Below are positions 45,830 through 57,746 of a stretch of DNA of 64,000 bases, piece after piece. The stretch is from positions 186,001 to 250,000 of the forward strand of contig JABCPU010000049.1 of assembly GCA_016800925.1 (NCBI GenBank). The letters run 5' to 3'. Below the pieces are notes generated by a model, which ran no database searches, was not told the DNA's origin, and saw only the letters and a program-made list of their open reading frames with translations. The stretch comes from Suillus spraguei. Its lineage: Eukaryota; Basidiomycota; Agaricomycetes; Boletales; Suillaceae. The position numbers were made by a program, and so were the translations under genes. The first letter of the stretch is position 1. Every line of letters begins with the position of its first letter.

Positions 45830-46003
45830 TACCCTTCTCCCCCGTTCGCTCGCCTGTTATCGCAACATCCTGATCTACGTGTGTGTATTTGTTGCTTGTC
45901 TGGTATTCAGCCCGTCAGTCTTGACTACTCATGGAAGCCAGTGGGGATTCATCGGAGACCAAGAGCGAGATCAGTTGCGTGAATGGCTTGGGAGAAATCG
46001 TCA

Positions 46004-46370
46004 ATACGTGCTGAACAAGTATCAATATCACATATCAGTAATGGCGACTTATTGCACTCCTGTGATGTGTGTCTCTCCCGGCCCTGTGGTTGTTCCGGGC
46101 GGCTTGGCTCCTCACCAGAAGCTTGGAGGGTATTATCAAGTAGGTATGGCGGAGAGCCTGTCGCAAAATGAAACAGCAGAGTAATGATAAAATAAAGTGC
46201 CGCAAGAATTGCTTTTGGAATCATTGGTACGTGCTGAGTGAAGATAGATAACACATACTATTGATGGCGACTCGTGGCACTTCGCTAATGACGATGTTTG
46301 TCTGTCACGGGCCCTGGGGGCGTTCTGGATGGTTCGGCCCCTCTTCCAAAGGGTATTCACCGAAATGACC
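46004..46370 (+). repeat. Degenerate tandem duplication with about 225-bp period
   Basis: TACGTGCTGA...ATCACATA...ATGGCGACT-GT-GCACT...GATG-TTGTCT-TC-CGGGCCCTG-GG...GGGTATT occurs from about 46004 and again from about 46229. Many substitutions separate the copies. No coding role was recognised. Confidence 0.55.
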
Positions 46371-48015
46371 AGGGACGAAGCTTGACATATGGCTGAAGGA
46401 TGGATTCAAACTAATCAGATGTGCAGATGCTGGAAGTCGGGAAACTGTGGAATCTGATGGACTATAAAGCCAGCATACATGTATGGTGGACGATAGGTTA
46501 CGGTTCGATTTGCCGATATGCCGGGCCAATGTTTGTTCCGAACTTTATTGGTATGCACCTATTCACGCTATGGTCCTGTCACATGAATCACAAATCCGTT
46601 CTACGCCAGTCTGCGGCGACTCTGCGCGCCGTGCTCACTGAGGTAGATCTGCGGCTGCTGGCGAGCATTACTATTAATATCACAACATTAGTGGCGAATA
46701 AATCTATCCTTCGGATTCCTTCCCTGAGCTCACTGAGCAGCCCTTACCCTCCAGGATATGCGACTCACTCAGGCTGCGCAGTGCTTCATTCCCGCTATGA
46801 CAGTAGTTGGTGTTGTGTTTCTCACTGCGTATGTTGATCTTAATCGTCGACTGTGCCTTTAGTTGTTATCAAGTCATTGGACCCTTCACTGATATTCCTA
46901 CTGTTATTTATGTTGACGATGAGTTGAGATTTCTCCGTGCTATCGTCTTTTCTGCATGACTGCATTGTGCTGCGTTTTGTTTCCAATCATAATGGGGTCA
47001 CCGTGGAGTTGACATATGGTCCTGCGCGCATTCCTACTGTCGACAGTTGGTATAATTCTTAACAGACATTTCGATCGGTCTATCTAGCCTGAAGTATATT
47101 CCCACTGTCTTTTCTCCTTCTGCCGTATCCCATATGGCTTTGAGACAGCATGACAATCATGTATGGTCTCATTACGACGATCAATATTATCACGACGGCT
47201 TGCAAACTCTGTCTGTATCTGTACTGACCCTTGTTGCCCCCGTTGTGTGCAGAAGAGAGCAGAGATTCGTACGAAGACTGCTGCTCTATGGAAAGCCAGA
47301 CCACCGTGCTCTACTTCCAAGGCTTCCACTTCTCAGAACCTTCCTAGTAAGGTAAGTGCTTGCATTGGTTTCCGAACACCCTGAGCTAATGTATCATGTA
47401 GATTTATTCCCGCTACCATAAGGGAGTGGATTATATCGTGTTTTACCACTGGGACATCATTCAAATCGATTGTCTTCCTGCGTCTGTTGCTCTTGTCCTT
47501 GAATGGTATTCTCCTCTCGTCTTCTTCGATTGCTCGTTCGCTCAGCCATTTGGGCCCAAGTTCGCGTTTCGCTGAAATCCCCATGGCCTCAGTGATTTAT
47601 TGCCGTGCTTCACTACCGATGTCGAGTTCGAGGTTGCGTGAGGTCTCGATGTTATGTTGGGATGGACTGCATTACTGCGTGACCACCATTTTGTGGGAAG
47701 ATGAACTCCCGTCTCCAATCCTCCATGTCTGGCCTTCAAGGTGGTGACAGTGTTTCACTGTCCTCGTTTTCTAGTATCTGCTCATTTCCTTCTGTGTTTC
47801 CAGAAACTCCGTGTATAATTAGTGGTAATGTCAATCACATTGAACTTGCTGCTAATGATGGTGAATATTATCTGAGTCTTCGTCCCTCGTCGGGACAATT
47901 CTATTGTCTCGTAGACATTCAGACTCGAACTTTACTGTCCATGTCATCTTTTCGGGCAGTGTCAATCAGGGGCCCCATAGGTTTTTAACTTAGGATGATT
48001 CGTCAAGTGGGAGTT
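46371..48015. other. Unassigned region with scattered coding-like stretches
   Basis: Plus-strand stretches such as CICTDPCCPRCVQKRAEIRT (about 47213-47272) and a Ser-rich segment near 47701-47988 look protein-like. They do not form a gene model I can defend and match no family I recognise. They may be transposon remnants. Confidence 0.35.
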
Positions 48016-48770
48016 AAAAGACTTTAGCCTGGCTAGTGTGGTTATTACAACAGAATCGAAATCTGTTTCTCTTGGACTACGCAGGTTCGAAACCTGCTGA
48101 ACTACAGTTTTTTTCTATCAGAACGCACTTTGACGTTCATTCATAAACGGTTTCTTCTGAAGTTCACCGCAACTGGTCTTAGTCAGGTGGTTGCCACAAC
48201 AGAATCAAAATCTGTTTCTCTTGAACTGTGCAGGTTTGAAACCTGCCGACGACAAGGTTTTTTTCTATTGAAACACACCTTGACATTCACTCATGGATGG
48301 CTTCTTTAGAAGTTCATCGTAACTGGTCTTGGCTAAGCGGTTGCCACAACAGAATCAAAATCTGTTAATGTTGAACTGTGCAGGTTCAAAACCTGCCAAT
48401 GAGGAGGTTTTTTCTATCAGAACACACTTTGATGTTCACTCGTGGACGGTTTCTTTGAAAGTTCACCGTAGCTGGTGTTAGCCTGGTGGTTGCCACGACA
48501 GAATCAAAATCTGTTTCTCCTGGACTGTGCAGGTTTGAAACCTGCCGACGACAAGGTTTTTTCTATCGGAACACACCTTGATATTCACCCGATAGTTTCT
48601 TTAACAGTTCATTGTAACTAGTCTTACGCTGATGGTTACCACAACAGAATCAAAATCTGTTTCTCTTTCTTGCGTAGGTTCAAAACCTGCTGATGCCAGC
48701 TTTTTTTTTATTGGAACATACCTTGACATCCACTCATGCCAGAGGTCCATCTTAACTGGTCTTAGCCCCT
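48016..48770 (+). repeat. Tandem array of tRNA-like, Pol III-type units (about 149-bp period)
   Basis: Five units plus a truncated sixth. Each has a D-arm/A-box-like segment (TTAG--TGGTGGTTG). An anticodon-arm-like hairpin ACAGA-7 nt-TCTGT follows (50-66 in unit 1 counting from 48000, 199-215 in unit 2). A 14-nt variable region and a perfect T-arm hairpin GCAGG-TT(C/T)(G/A)AAA-CCTGC come next, starting at 48081, 48230 and about 48379, 48529 and 48673. About 10-12 nt later comes a T-run of 6-9 (48108, 48258, 48408, 48557, 48701), as in RNA polymerase III terminators. The conserved spacer reads CTATCAGAACACACTTTGA... Spacing of the T-arms is 149, 149, 150 and 144 bp. The long variable region resembles type II (Ser/Leu) tRNAs. 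Acceptor stems do not pair well, so these look like tRNA-derived elements or degenerate tRNA genes rather than standard tRNAs. Confidence 0.85.
48022..48107 (+). ncRNA. Best-preserved tRNA-Ser-like unit of the array
   Basis: Unit 1 has an anticodon-type loop ATCGAAA (48055-48061), giving CGA at the anticodon position, and a canonical T-loop TTCGAAA closed by GCAGG/CCTGC (48081-48097). B-box-like GGTTCGAAACC and A-box-like TAGCCTGGCTAGTGTGG are present, followed by seven T at 48108-48114. The acceptor stem is not convincing. It may be transcribed by Pol III, but whether it is a functional tRNA is doubtful. Confidence 0.5.
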
Positions 48771-51052
48771 GTGCAAATTGTTGATGCAAGATTGATATTT
48801 ATATTTACTCCATGGCGAGTCGTGCCTTCGGACACGTTCAAAATACTAATTATATTGTGCTCTGCATAAACCCCCTCCTCTGAGTCCTCTCAGTGACTAC
48901 CTTGATTGCAGTAGATCGCGTAGCCGGTGAAGCTTTCTTGGCGTTACACTGCCTTGGATATCTGACTCGCAAACTTCAAACTCAGCCTCCGTTGGTTCCT
49001 TCATGTCTTCCTGAGCAGCTTCAAGGAGTCCGTACATTGATAGGTTCTCAGTCAAATCGCAAGGCCTGCAGGCTCTGAGCTTCATAATTCTGTCTATGGG
49101 ACAAGTGTATTGGTTAATAACGTGCTCACGCTGCTTCCCTTTGCCAATGTAACTGGACTGACAGCGAGATTGTATACCGTGTGACCCGCGTCTAAGAAAC
49201 TTATGTCTTATGCACGAACCTTTGAAGCCGTGCCGGAATTCATCACTATGCAGCTCAAGACACGTCCGGGGTCGGGGATTGGCGCGAGCATTACATATAG
49301 TAGTAAGTAACTGCACTTGTGACTTTTTGTGACACAAAATTATATTCAACTTGAGGTCTACCAACAAATAGTTCAAGACTAGAACAAACATTGATCGGCA
49401 AATCGGCAAATCGAGCCGTAACACCATATACATGTGACATCCACACCACGCAGTGATGTGCAGCACCAATGCCAACGAGGCAGAAGCAACTCGCAATATC
49501 AGCTACTCATGACCTCAGGCATCACGATACGGTAGGGGCATGTTGTGTCGTACGATATTGATTGAAGCGGCCGCCGAAACAAAGAGGCCTCAAGAAGAGT
49601 TTTATTACATACTTTCGCAAGGATTCATATACTGCAAAGCAGTGACCATGCCTGAATGTCACAGATCGATGTGCGGCGAGATCGAGTTACTTCCAATATC
49701 AAATTCAAGTCCGTTGGTGCCGGTGAGCCTGGAAGCCAGGGTATGTAATGGGTTATTTGCCCAATCACCTCTTCCTGACAAATTACACCCCCCAGCGGAC
49801 ACACATGAACCCTGAACCATGCAGCTGTTAGGATTGCCTTGCCCTTTAAATCATTCACTGCAATACGCACCGCCTATTTCACTTACTCGATCAAAAACGA
49901 CAAACAGCGCCTACCTTTGTCATCCTCGCAGTTCCTTATTGAACACGTTATCCAGCCTCATGCGTGCACTCCCAGTGGTCATTCATCAACTCCTCTCCAG
50001 CGTCCCATCCAGATGAATGACTCGTTGACAAGCCTGCGACACCCTCCACGATTATCAGCTTCCGGTGGACAATTCACCCTGCGTTCTTGAATAACCCGCG
50101 AAGGCCACATCAAATTTCAAGCTCGATTTTCCATCAGCAGCCACTAGCACTGTGATAGCCGAAAAGTACTGACTGCCTTCTCGTGTCCCGTAATTTCTTT
50201 AATGCTCGTCATAGGAGACTGTAAAAGGTCACAATCCGTCGATTGCCACGTCTACGCGAGGCTTACATGGATGAAACTTTACTCCCCCGAGTTGATCCCG
50301 TCTGACTTGAGCCGTACAGTCTTAATCTCGTCAAGGATATGGGCCATTGTTGAGGGGTACACCAGCACAAACGATGAAAATCGTGATACATTTCGGGTAG
50401 ACGAATTTGTTCTAAACCTCCTTGCAGATCCGCCTGTGAACGATGACCTACAGGAACAACCAGAACTTTGAGCTGACGGAAACCCACTTATGCTTCGTCG
50501 TACCAGCCTGGTGGAATATGTAAAGCGTCACCGTGGAGGCATCCTCAGCCCGTCATTGTACCAGCGTGCAACCTACGCAGCTTGCCAGATCCGATTTTCT
50601 TCACTGCTGCGGTCCCATCAGACTTCAGAAGTGGCAACAAGTCGATCGGCCCTTGCTTGCATCTCCATACGCGCGAGGTTGTAGCCGCTAAATCACATAC
50701 ACTTCGAATAAAAACTGCGGTTGTCGTAAAGCCTTAAGTTTGAAAGTGATTGTTCTGGTGCTGACGGTCGTCGGTGATAACGTCTCAGTTGTGGTATTCT
50801 GAGACGGAAAGAGATGAAAAGACTAGAGAAACATAGGTGTTTATTCAGCCTACGGCAGCCTCGCGTCCTGCATTACTTAGTTCAATGTGCAAAATGCAGT
50901 CCAACACATGTGTAGAGTGGGAAAGCTCGAGATCAAGATTGCATTCCTGTGGGTCCATCATGCAACAGGCTTCGTTCACCAGAGTTACTTATGGAATACA
51001 TATTAACGAAAGCAAAACATAACGCGAGATGATCTGTTGAGAGCGGGTACAT
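48771..51052. other. Long gene-poor interval
   Basis: About 2.3 kb with several open frames (minus 48897-49496, 199 codons; plus 49540-49815; plus 50202-50471). None shows a recognisable domain, exon chain or paralog in the window. I see no gene I can support. Confidence 0.4.
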
Positions 51053-51953
51053 TTAGTACCTCCTATCGTAATCGTGGCCACGAGGATCGTAGTCGCGAAG
51101 ACTACGACCACCACCATATCCTCGGTCATAATCACGGTAGCTACCACGGTCGTAGTCCCTGCCTCCGCCTCCGCCTCCACCTCCACCACCTCCACCTCCT
51201 CGGTAATCATCAGGACGACCGCCACGACGACGGTCGTCGTAGTCACGGGAATAACGGCTGTCGTAGGGGCGCGGGTCGTACGGGCGCTCATCTATTCAAG
51301 ACCTGAGTGAGGGCCAAAGAATGCTGTGACAACACCTACTGTCATGGCGCTTGGGAGGACCGTAGTACCTTCCAGGGGTGGGAGTACGCGCACGTCCGCG
51401 GCGGGCCTGAATGCCAAATTAACAAACGTGGGCAAAATGCAAAGGTATGTGAATATACTCTTTCTACAGTACAAATCTTCCCCATGATTTCAGTCGCGTT
51501 CAGCGCGGTGATAGCAGCATCTGCCTCCTCAGAGGTCTCCATGGTAACAAACCCGAACCCACGAGACTCGCGGGTATGCGGGTCGTACATGACCGAAGCC
51601 TTTTTGACCTGTTTCTATTGGATCAACAACATAAAATAAAACCACAGGACGACACGTACACGGCCAATTTTAGCAAACGCTGCTTCAAGGTCACGCGTAT
51701 CAACGCGGTGACTCAAATTTGAGACGTGAAGATTGTTTCCAGGGTTGTGGCCACCGCTGTCACCACCCCCCCGGCTATGAATATGTCAGTATCGGACATA
51801 TCAAAACTCTAACGCCACGCACCCTCTGTCATCCCGTACGGGGCTCCTGCTGCGGCTAGAGCGCCTGGGAGGTTCGCCCCCACGGTCTCTACCGGGTGAG
51901 CGAGGAGCGTTATTCCAGTTCTGCTCCTCCCTACCAGCAGGTCCGCCGTTCAT
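51053..51953 (-). CDS. RRM-domain RNA-binding protein, Tra2/SR-like
   Basis: ATG 51953-51951 gives MNGGPAGREEQNWNNAPRSP, then an Arg/Ser-rich stretch (PPRRSSRSRSPVRDDR). A single RNA-recognition motif follows: NNLHVSNLSHRVDTRDLEAA (RNP2 is LHVSNL), FAKIGR, ASVMYDPHTRESRGFGFVTM (RNP1 is RGFGFVTM) and EEADAAITALNATEIMGK. A linker after the RRM reads ARRGRARTPTPGRYYGPPKR, a pattern seen in Tra2-type splicing factors. The last exon, joined by a GTAGGT donor so that HDNERPYDPRPYDSRY reads through, is Arg/Tyr/Asp-rich with a poly-Gly run (about 51166-51205) and ends GHDYDRRY with stop 51055-51053. It probably acts in the nucleus in splicing regulation (inference from architecture). Confidence 0.85.
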
Positions 51954-52533
51954 ATTGGCCTCGTGCGCGGGAATGCTAATCCCAGAAGGTGCAATATCTT
52001 GTGATTGCCAGGCTGAATGGGCGGAAAGGGTGAAAACAAGATCAATGTCGATTCATGGCGGTGGGTAGAACGGGGCAGGAGGAATGGGCGATTATACTGT
52101 GTCGCGCGCACGCGTCATAGTGCACGCGAATGAACTACTGAGGGCGCACTATGTATGAGAAGTCGAGAGAGCTCGGTTTACTCGAGTTGCGCATCATCTT
52201 TTTAGATAGGTCGTTATCGGCCTTGAGCCGATATTTGGTGGTGAATGCGATGAGAAAAATAGTGCTGGTATGTACGAGGCGGTTGTGCCGGAACAGAAGA
52301 AAATATTGAATGCAGAACTGGCTGTCGTCGTCGGGGCTGATGCTGAAAACGTACCGTCATCCATTGTTGCTGTCCTTGTCGATATTGTCGGGGTGATAGT
52401 TGAGAGAAGAGAGCGAGAAAAGTTGAAAGCTCGGATGTGACAAAGTGTTGGCAGGACAAACATGAGCAAACAATGTTGCGCCACCAGGCTTCTAATCTTA
52501 TTATGTATTACAAGGCATGATGAAATGTTCTGC
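51954..52533. other. Intergenic region between RRM gene and HTS1 3' end
   Basis: Holds the promoter of the RRM gene. An inverted repeat with 8-bp arms (CATAGTGC at 52116-52123, GCACTATG at 52146-52153) lies about 165 bp upstream of its start codon. No gene is supported. Confidence 0.4.
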
Positions 52534-54717
52534 CTAGATAAGTCGACCACTCGACCAGCCTTGATATGTAGGTGTTTGCTTGATCCAACTAATCAGTTCA
52601 TCCCGCCGCACCTTCATACCTTGATCTGCCGACTGAACTTTTGTCTTCTTCCCATCCACGAATTCCCACTTTTGCTCTTTAACAGTCACCAAACCTTCCT
52701 TGAGCTCATCACCGCCCAAAATCACAGCAAAAGGAACTTCATCCTTTTCACCAGCCATGAACTGCGCAGTGAGCTTCGGCTTCCTCTTTGCGAGGAAGTC
52801 AGTCTGAAAAAATGAGTTAATACGTGAATTGAAAAACGACAATTCGACTAACCTTTATGCCTGCTTCCCTGAGTTCCTGCACGAGTGTAATCCGCTCTTC
52901 CAACAAGCCATCACCAGCAGCCAACACGTATACCATCGTCTCCTTACTCCGCATCCCCTTTTCAACCCACTTCGGCCACACAATTGCAAAGATACGGTCA
53001 AGACCAATACTAACCCCAATACACGGGAGCCCTGGTGCCTTCTTCCCTTCAGCAGCGGCAGCGGCAGTGAACATACCGACCAGATTATCGTACCGGCCAC
53101 CAGCGGCGATGGACCCGACACCAACCTGCGATTCGTCCACTTCATCCTCTTCGTTATCATCGACTTTGGCTTTTTTCGAGGGTTTCGGTTTTGGGGGGGC
53201 TGGGGCTGGGGACTCTGTTGCATTTGAGGAAAGAGCTGGTGGTGCTGATGCTTCGACGATCGCTTCGTAGATGATGCCTGTATAATAGTCTAGACCACGG
53301 GCGAGAGACATATCGAACGAGATCTATGCATACATGAATATATATCATGTTCTGATTCACGGAAGCGAGCTTACTTTGTCGAGCACTTTGTAAGCTCGTA
53401 GGAGAGTAAAGAGAATATCCATGTCTGAAATGCCCTGCTTGGCGCTCAGGTTTGCCATGAGAGTAGCATCCGCTTTCAAAAGATCGAGTAGCGATGGACC
53501 ACCTGTATAACAAATGAGATGAGATACTTGGCTTTGGATAAAATCCAGGCTGCCTACCTTTGTGCTTGACATACTCTCCGATCTTATCAGCGACATCTGA
53601 AGAAAGGCCTTTCTCTTCTGTCATTTCTTTCTTTACTTCTAGCCAGGGGAGCTGCACGCAATTAGAACCAGCATTGAAAATGCATCTCTATCGACCAACC
53701 TTGTCCAACTTGTCTACAGCAGAGGATATTGATCGAATCTTGTCCTGTGGCACACCACAAACCTCGAAAATGCCATCAAGGATTTTGCGATGATTTAGCT
53801 AAGCCGAAAGGCTCATCAGGATAAATCCAGACCTTGTTTGATCAACCTTACCTTGATTGTAAATTCGCCAACATCCAATTTCGTCAAGATAGTGCATAGT
53901 AGACTGATAATCTCAGCATCTGGGATCATTGGGTCCCATGCACCTGTAATATCCAAATCCTGCGACAAATTATACGAAATACCACAGGGAAAGTGAGAAA
54001 ACGCGTACTGCCTGTGAGAACTCGCGCATTCGGCCTTTTGACATCACAGGGTTGTCTCTCCTATAGACCTTGCCGACTTGCCAAATCTTCGCTTGGACAG
54101 TAGCACCAGCCATAGCTAGATACCGTGCCAAGGGAACAGTGTGATCGTACCGAAGAGCAAGTTGCTCGCCCCCCTGGTCCATCAAGTCAAAAATGAGTTT
54201 CTGGTCCTCGCCGTACTTTCCGGCAAGCACGTCCTTGCGTTCAAATACAGGTGTGTCGAGGGCGCTCCCACCATAGGACGTAAATACATCCTTAACGATA
54301 CGCTCAACATGCTCCCGGCAAAACATCTCCGCTGCGCCGTAATCGCGTGTGCCCTATGCAGCCTACTTGAGTACCATTCAGAAGTGTATGATCGCAGTGC
54401 GCACTCGAACACACCTTTGCAGTTTTGAGGAGTAGTCGTTCCTTCTTCTTCCCGGCATCCTTGCTCCCACCTGCGCTATTCATCGCAGCCATTGATTTCT
54501 TCAATTCGCCAAGTCTCTTCTTGGCAGCGTCTATACTGGCCGCATCGGCATTTTGTAGTCGGAGATCGTTCAGTGCACCTGTTGCCTGTGTAATTTCAGC
54601 AGTGAGCGAATCTGAGACTTCAGTTGTCATTGTACGCGTCCCGATGGATTTTGGTATCAGAGTGCAAAAGTTGGTGGTCAATCGATATGATCTACAGAAA
54701 GCACGACTAGAGAACAT
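52534..54717 (-). CDS. HTS1: Histidyl-tRNA synthetase (mitochondrial and cytosolic forms likely)
   Basis: Class II synthetase charging tRNA-His. Two in-frame starts exist. ATG 54717 adds 29 residues ([17 protein letters not shown]...) rich in Arg/Ser/Thr with no acidic residue, which looks like a mitochondrial presequence. ATG 54630 gives [20 protein letters not shown] for a cytosolic form. A WHEP-like helical hairpin comes next ([18 protein letters not shown]). The catalytic core follows: [34 protein letters not shown] (motif 1), [31 protein letters not shown] and MREFSQ (motif 2), [31 protein letters not shown] (HisA loop) and [14 protein letters not shown] (motif 3). An acidic/Lys insert ([20 protein letters not shown]) interrupts the core near HisA. 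The anticodon-binding domain ends [20 protein letters not shown], with the stop at 52534. About nine small introns are present and no lesion is seen. Confidence 0.93.
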
Positions 54718-55710
54718 AGAAAAGATAAATATAAGATTAGGCGTGACTCGAACAAGACCCGGAAACTCCATCTAACCTAGAGTTACTTTCGGGGTACGAG
54801 TCACTAGTCAGGTCATCATGATGAACACGGCTTCAACTTAAACTTGTTTCCTGTCAGCATTATTGCTAGCATGAGAGAGACGAGGTGACGGCGAACATCC
54901 CTCGTGCCTGTTCCCTAATATTTACTAGACAAACTCGCACCCACGACAGGTATTGCACCACTCCTACGTAATGAAATACTAACACTAACTTAATAGTGCA
55001 GGAGACCTTTTCTACCACCGTCTAGGATTCCCAGGTGAGGGTTAGTTTGGTGATCCAAGTCGCATATGTCAATATTTCGGGTGTCACGGTGACATTTGCG
55101 ACTAGATATACCTAGGGTGAGCTGCTGCGTACGCAAGTCACGTCAGAGCAATGAACTCCGAGTCTTAGTACACGTACAGTGTCTTTTGAGGTCTTTGAGT
55201 AAGTCACTGCCTTCAACACGCTACATGGATATAAAGTTGAAGATTTGCTAGGGCCTGGGCATTCGATACGATAGCTGTCAAGCTCACCATATGATGTTCA
55301 GTTATTACTCATTGAATTTTCTTGCGCAGTTTGTCTTGTGTATCCCGCGTATATACAGTGCTAATATTCATTCGTTTGATGGGCATGATGCACTCCGAAT
55401 ACAACCTCACAGTTTAAAACGCACACCAATTCGAGCACAGCAGTAAGGAAGATACCTCACACCAGATACCTTGTGCCTGTCCTACCATTTTCTGGGCGAC
55501 CCTCGTGCATCCCTGGTGACAATGTCAATCGCGGTGACTGGAGTCTCAGTGTTCTCTCGTCACCTTTCTGTCATTCACCCTACATATATACGTCATTGTC
55601 ACTGTCAGTCAAGGCGGAATGCTGCTGTCTCTGTGCATAAAAACACAGCTCTTCTATCTTAGCATCGAACTGTTGTCAAATTTGTCCTGCTGGGATATTG
55701 TTCGGTGCTC
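54718..55710. other. Intergenic region
   Basis: About 1 kb between the divergent HTS1 and DUF6533 genes. No coding signal was recognised; it must contain both promoters. Confidence 0.4.
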
Positions 55711-57321
55711 ATGGCTCCATCTCCTGAATTTATGCAAGACCTCTGGGTACGGAGGTAAGTCTAAGTCTACCTATCGTGCAACACCCTGGTCTTCTTACCC
55801 AATGGCCTAGAATATTATCTACAACTGGTCATACGTTGCTTGTCTACGACTATCTTTTAACTCTTAAAGATGAAGTGAGTGAGTGAGTTCATATACATGC
55901 TGTTGAATATATACCCTTGGTTGCAGGTTTATTACATCTGGAACCGCCCCTGGACAGTCGTGAAAGTTCTGTTCCTCATCAACCGGTATGGAAATCTTAT
56001 TGGGCAGACATTTATCCGGTTGGAAGAGGCTGGTCTCCTCTCGCATGGTTCTCAAGTGGTATGTTGCAGTTTTGCGAGTAGACATCCGTTGAGCGATGTG
56101 TTCGGACATACTAGTTCTGCAACCGCTTCACATTGTCCACCTCTTGTTTTATGTTTCTGTCTATGGAGTCGATTCATAGTGCGTCTTCTTATTGCCAATA
56201 GCTCCATTGTTGAATGATCTTACTTAGTAATTGTTCTCGTGCGCACGTGGGCCATCTGGGGAACCCAGAAGCGCATGGCAAGTATCCTCATCTGGAGTTA
56301 CGTGTTCTACGTCCTTGTGCTAATAGGCACAGCGGCGTACAATGCAACCACCAATCACAGTAGGCCACCTCGCCGCTTTTCATTTTGTTGTTTGCAAAAT
56401 GATTGCTTTCTGGTAGCTCAGTTTTCACAGCTCGACGTGACCAATATTTGCGTCAGGGCAATATCAAGTATGTGAATGTTATTTCGTTCCTCCTGCCTCC
56501 TAATAGTCCGTTACCTCAAAGGTCATGTGGTTAGTTGATAACCATATATTTGATGAACATCTCGTTGACGGTATCACAACGCTAGTGGTTGATTTGTCTC
56601 GGAAGGTGAATATTCTGTTTCTGTGTTCATCATGCATCCTGAAGACCATCAAGCTTCTTTCTCGATACATTACTCTTTGCCTTGACAATGCGAAGTCTCT
56701 GGATATACTCCATGAGATTTCAAACTCTCCACCATTCTAATCTCCTCTATATACTCGTTCGAGACAGTGAGCATTTTCTCTGGAGACTTTCATCTGAAAC
56801 TAATTACAATTACATAGCAATCATATTTTTCATCGTGAGTAAGGAAACTGCATAACTTCACACATTACTAACGACAAGAAAAGGTTAGTATGTTAAGTAA
56901 TGCATTACGCATGACGGTCTTGTGAGGTTTACACAACTCTTAACTCGTTCCATATACTTATGATGTTTAGGACTGCATACTCGGACGTTAGTCTCCCTGG
57001 TTCATAACCAACTATTTTCCTTCTCGACTAACACGAAACAATTCACAGAATCCAAAAAATTTCATTGCTAAAGCGTGCGTCAGGTGTTGTGTTACTCATA
57101 TGGAATCTCGTCATTCAATAATTTTGGTATATAGGTTTGCGACTCCATTACTTTCAGTAGCCGGTCAGCGCCTGGTGTTGAACCTGCAAGACTTGAGGTG
57201 GCGTACCTGTACGCCCCACGATCTCAGCTGTGAGGTGGACCGGCAACTCGAAGTATTCGCTGCAGCAGACCCTCCAAGCCGAGACGATATGGGTCACCCG
57301 AAAGTGGGCAAACATAGGTGA
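55711..57321 (+). CDS. DUF6533 family membrane protein
   Basis: ATG 55711 gives MAPSPEFMQDLWVRR, spliced to LSTTGHTLLVYDYLLTLKDE and VYYIWNRPWTVVKVLFLINR, then YGNLIGQ. This is the DUF6533 signature (YDxLLTLxxEVxxIWxxPWTxxKxLFLxNRY). Further exons give FCNRFTLSTSCFMFLSM, VIVLVRTWAIWGTQKRMASI followed by LIWSYVFYVLVLIGTAAYNA, RFQTLHHSNLLYILVRDS and a short AIIFFI exon. The last exon is RFATPLLSVAGQRLVLNLQD followed by LRWRTCTPHDLSCEVDRQLE, ending at 57321. DUF6533 proteins are basidiomycete multi-pass membrane proteins of unknown role. The middle exons (56460-57100) are only partly resolved, so damage there cannot be excluded. Confidence 0.75.
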
Positions 57322-57746
57322 ATATGAATCAATTTGAATTTTTATTGGTAATTAAACATGTTATAGGATGTTGTCCTGCATGAAAAGGAAAGGCTGCCCA
57401 CATACCATAGTATATGTATGGTTTGTATGCGTCATTGATTATATTATTATCCGCCTCCGTGATCGCCTTACCCCAATTTTTCTTTGCATTCCCGCTGTGC
57501 TCTGTAGCCACCGGAAATGTGCTTGTACATAAATACGATAGTCAAGGACAGACCCCGTATTACTTACTTTACATGCCAGTTCATTGTGCCTGAACTACTG
57601 TGCTAGTATTCTTCATAGTTGTCTAAGTTGTATTCAAGTAATGGTATTTGGTGGACAAGGTAATAGTAAATCTAGAGCGCATAGTTTCGCGCTTCCGGTA
57701 GACGAGAAACTCGATAAATATGCTGTCCAATTTTTGACCACTCACG
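57322..57746. other. Spacer between convergent genes
   Basis: Short 3' to 3' gap with no gene supported. Confidence 0.4.

Noticed and set aside
48022..48107. Calling unit 1 a functional tRNA-Ser gene
   Set aside because: T-arm and anticodon arm are good, but the 7-bp acceptor stem cannot be paired with the expected spacing.
48016..48770. CRISPR-like regular spacing
   Set aside because: The genome is eukaryotic, the spacers are as conserved as the repeats, and the units carry tRNA-like arms and T-runs instead.
48897..49496. 199-codon minus-strand ORF as a real gene
   Set aside because: No family resemblance, no conserved domain and an unusual Cys/Arg-rich composition without periodicity; it may be chance.
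51037..51310. Plus- and minus-strand His/Ser- or Val-rich ORFs over the Gly/Tyr-rich 3' exon of the RRM gene
   Set aside because: Out-of-frame readings of a low-complexity exon.
52829..53270. Plus-strand ORFs of 132 and 137 codons
   Set aside because: Antisense shadows of the histidyl-tRNA synthetase exon with its Pro/Lys-rich insert.
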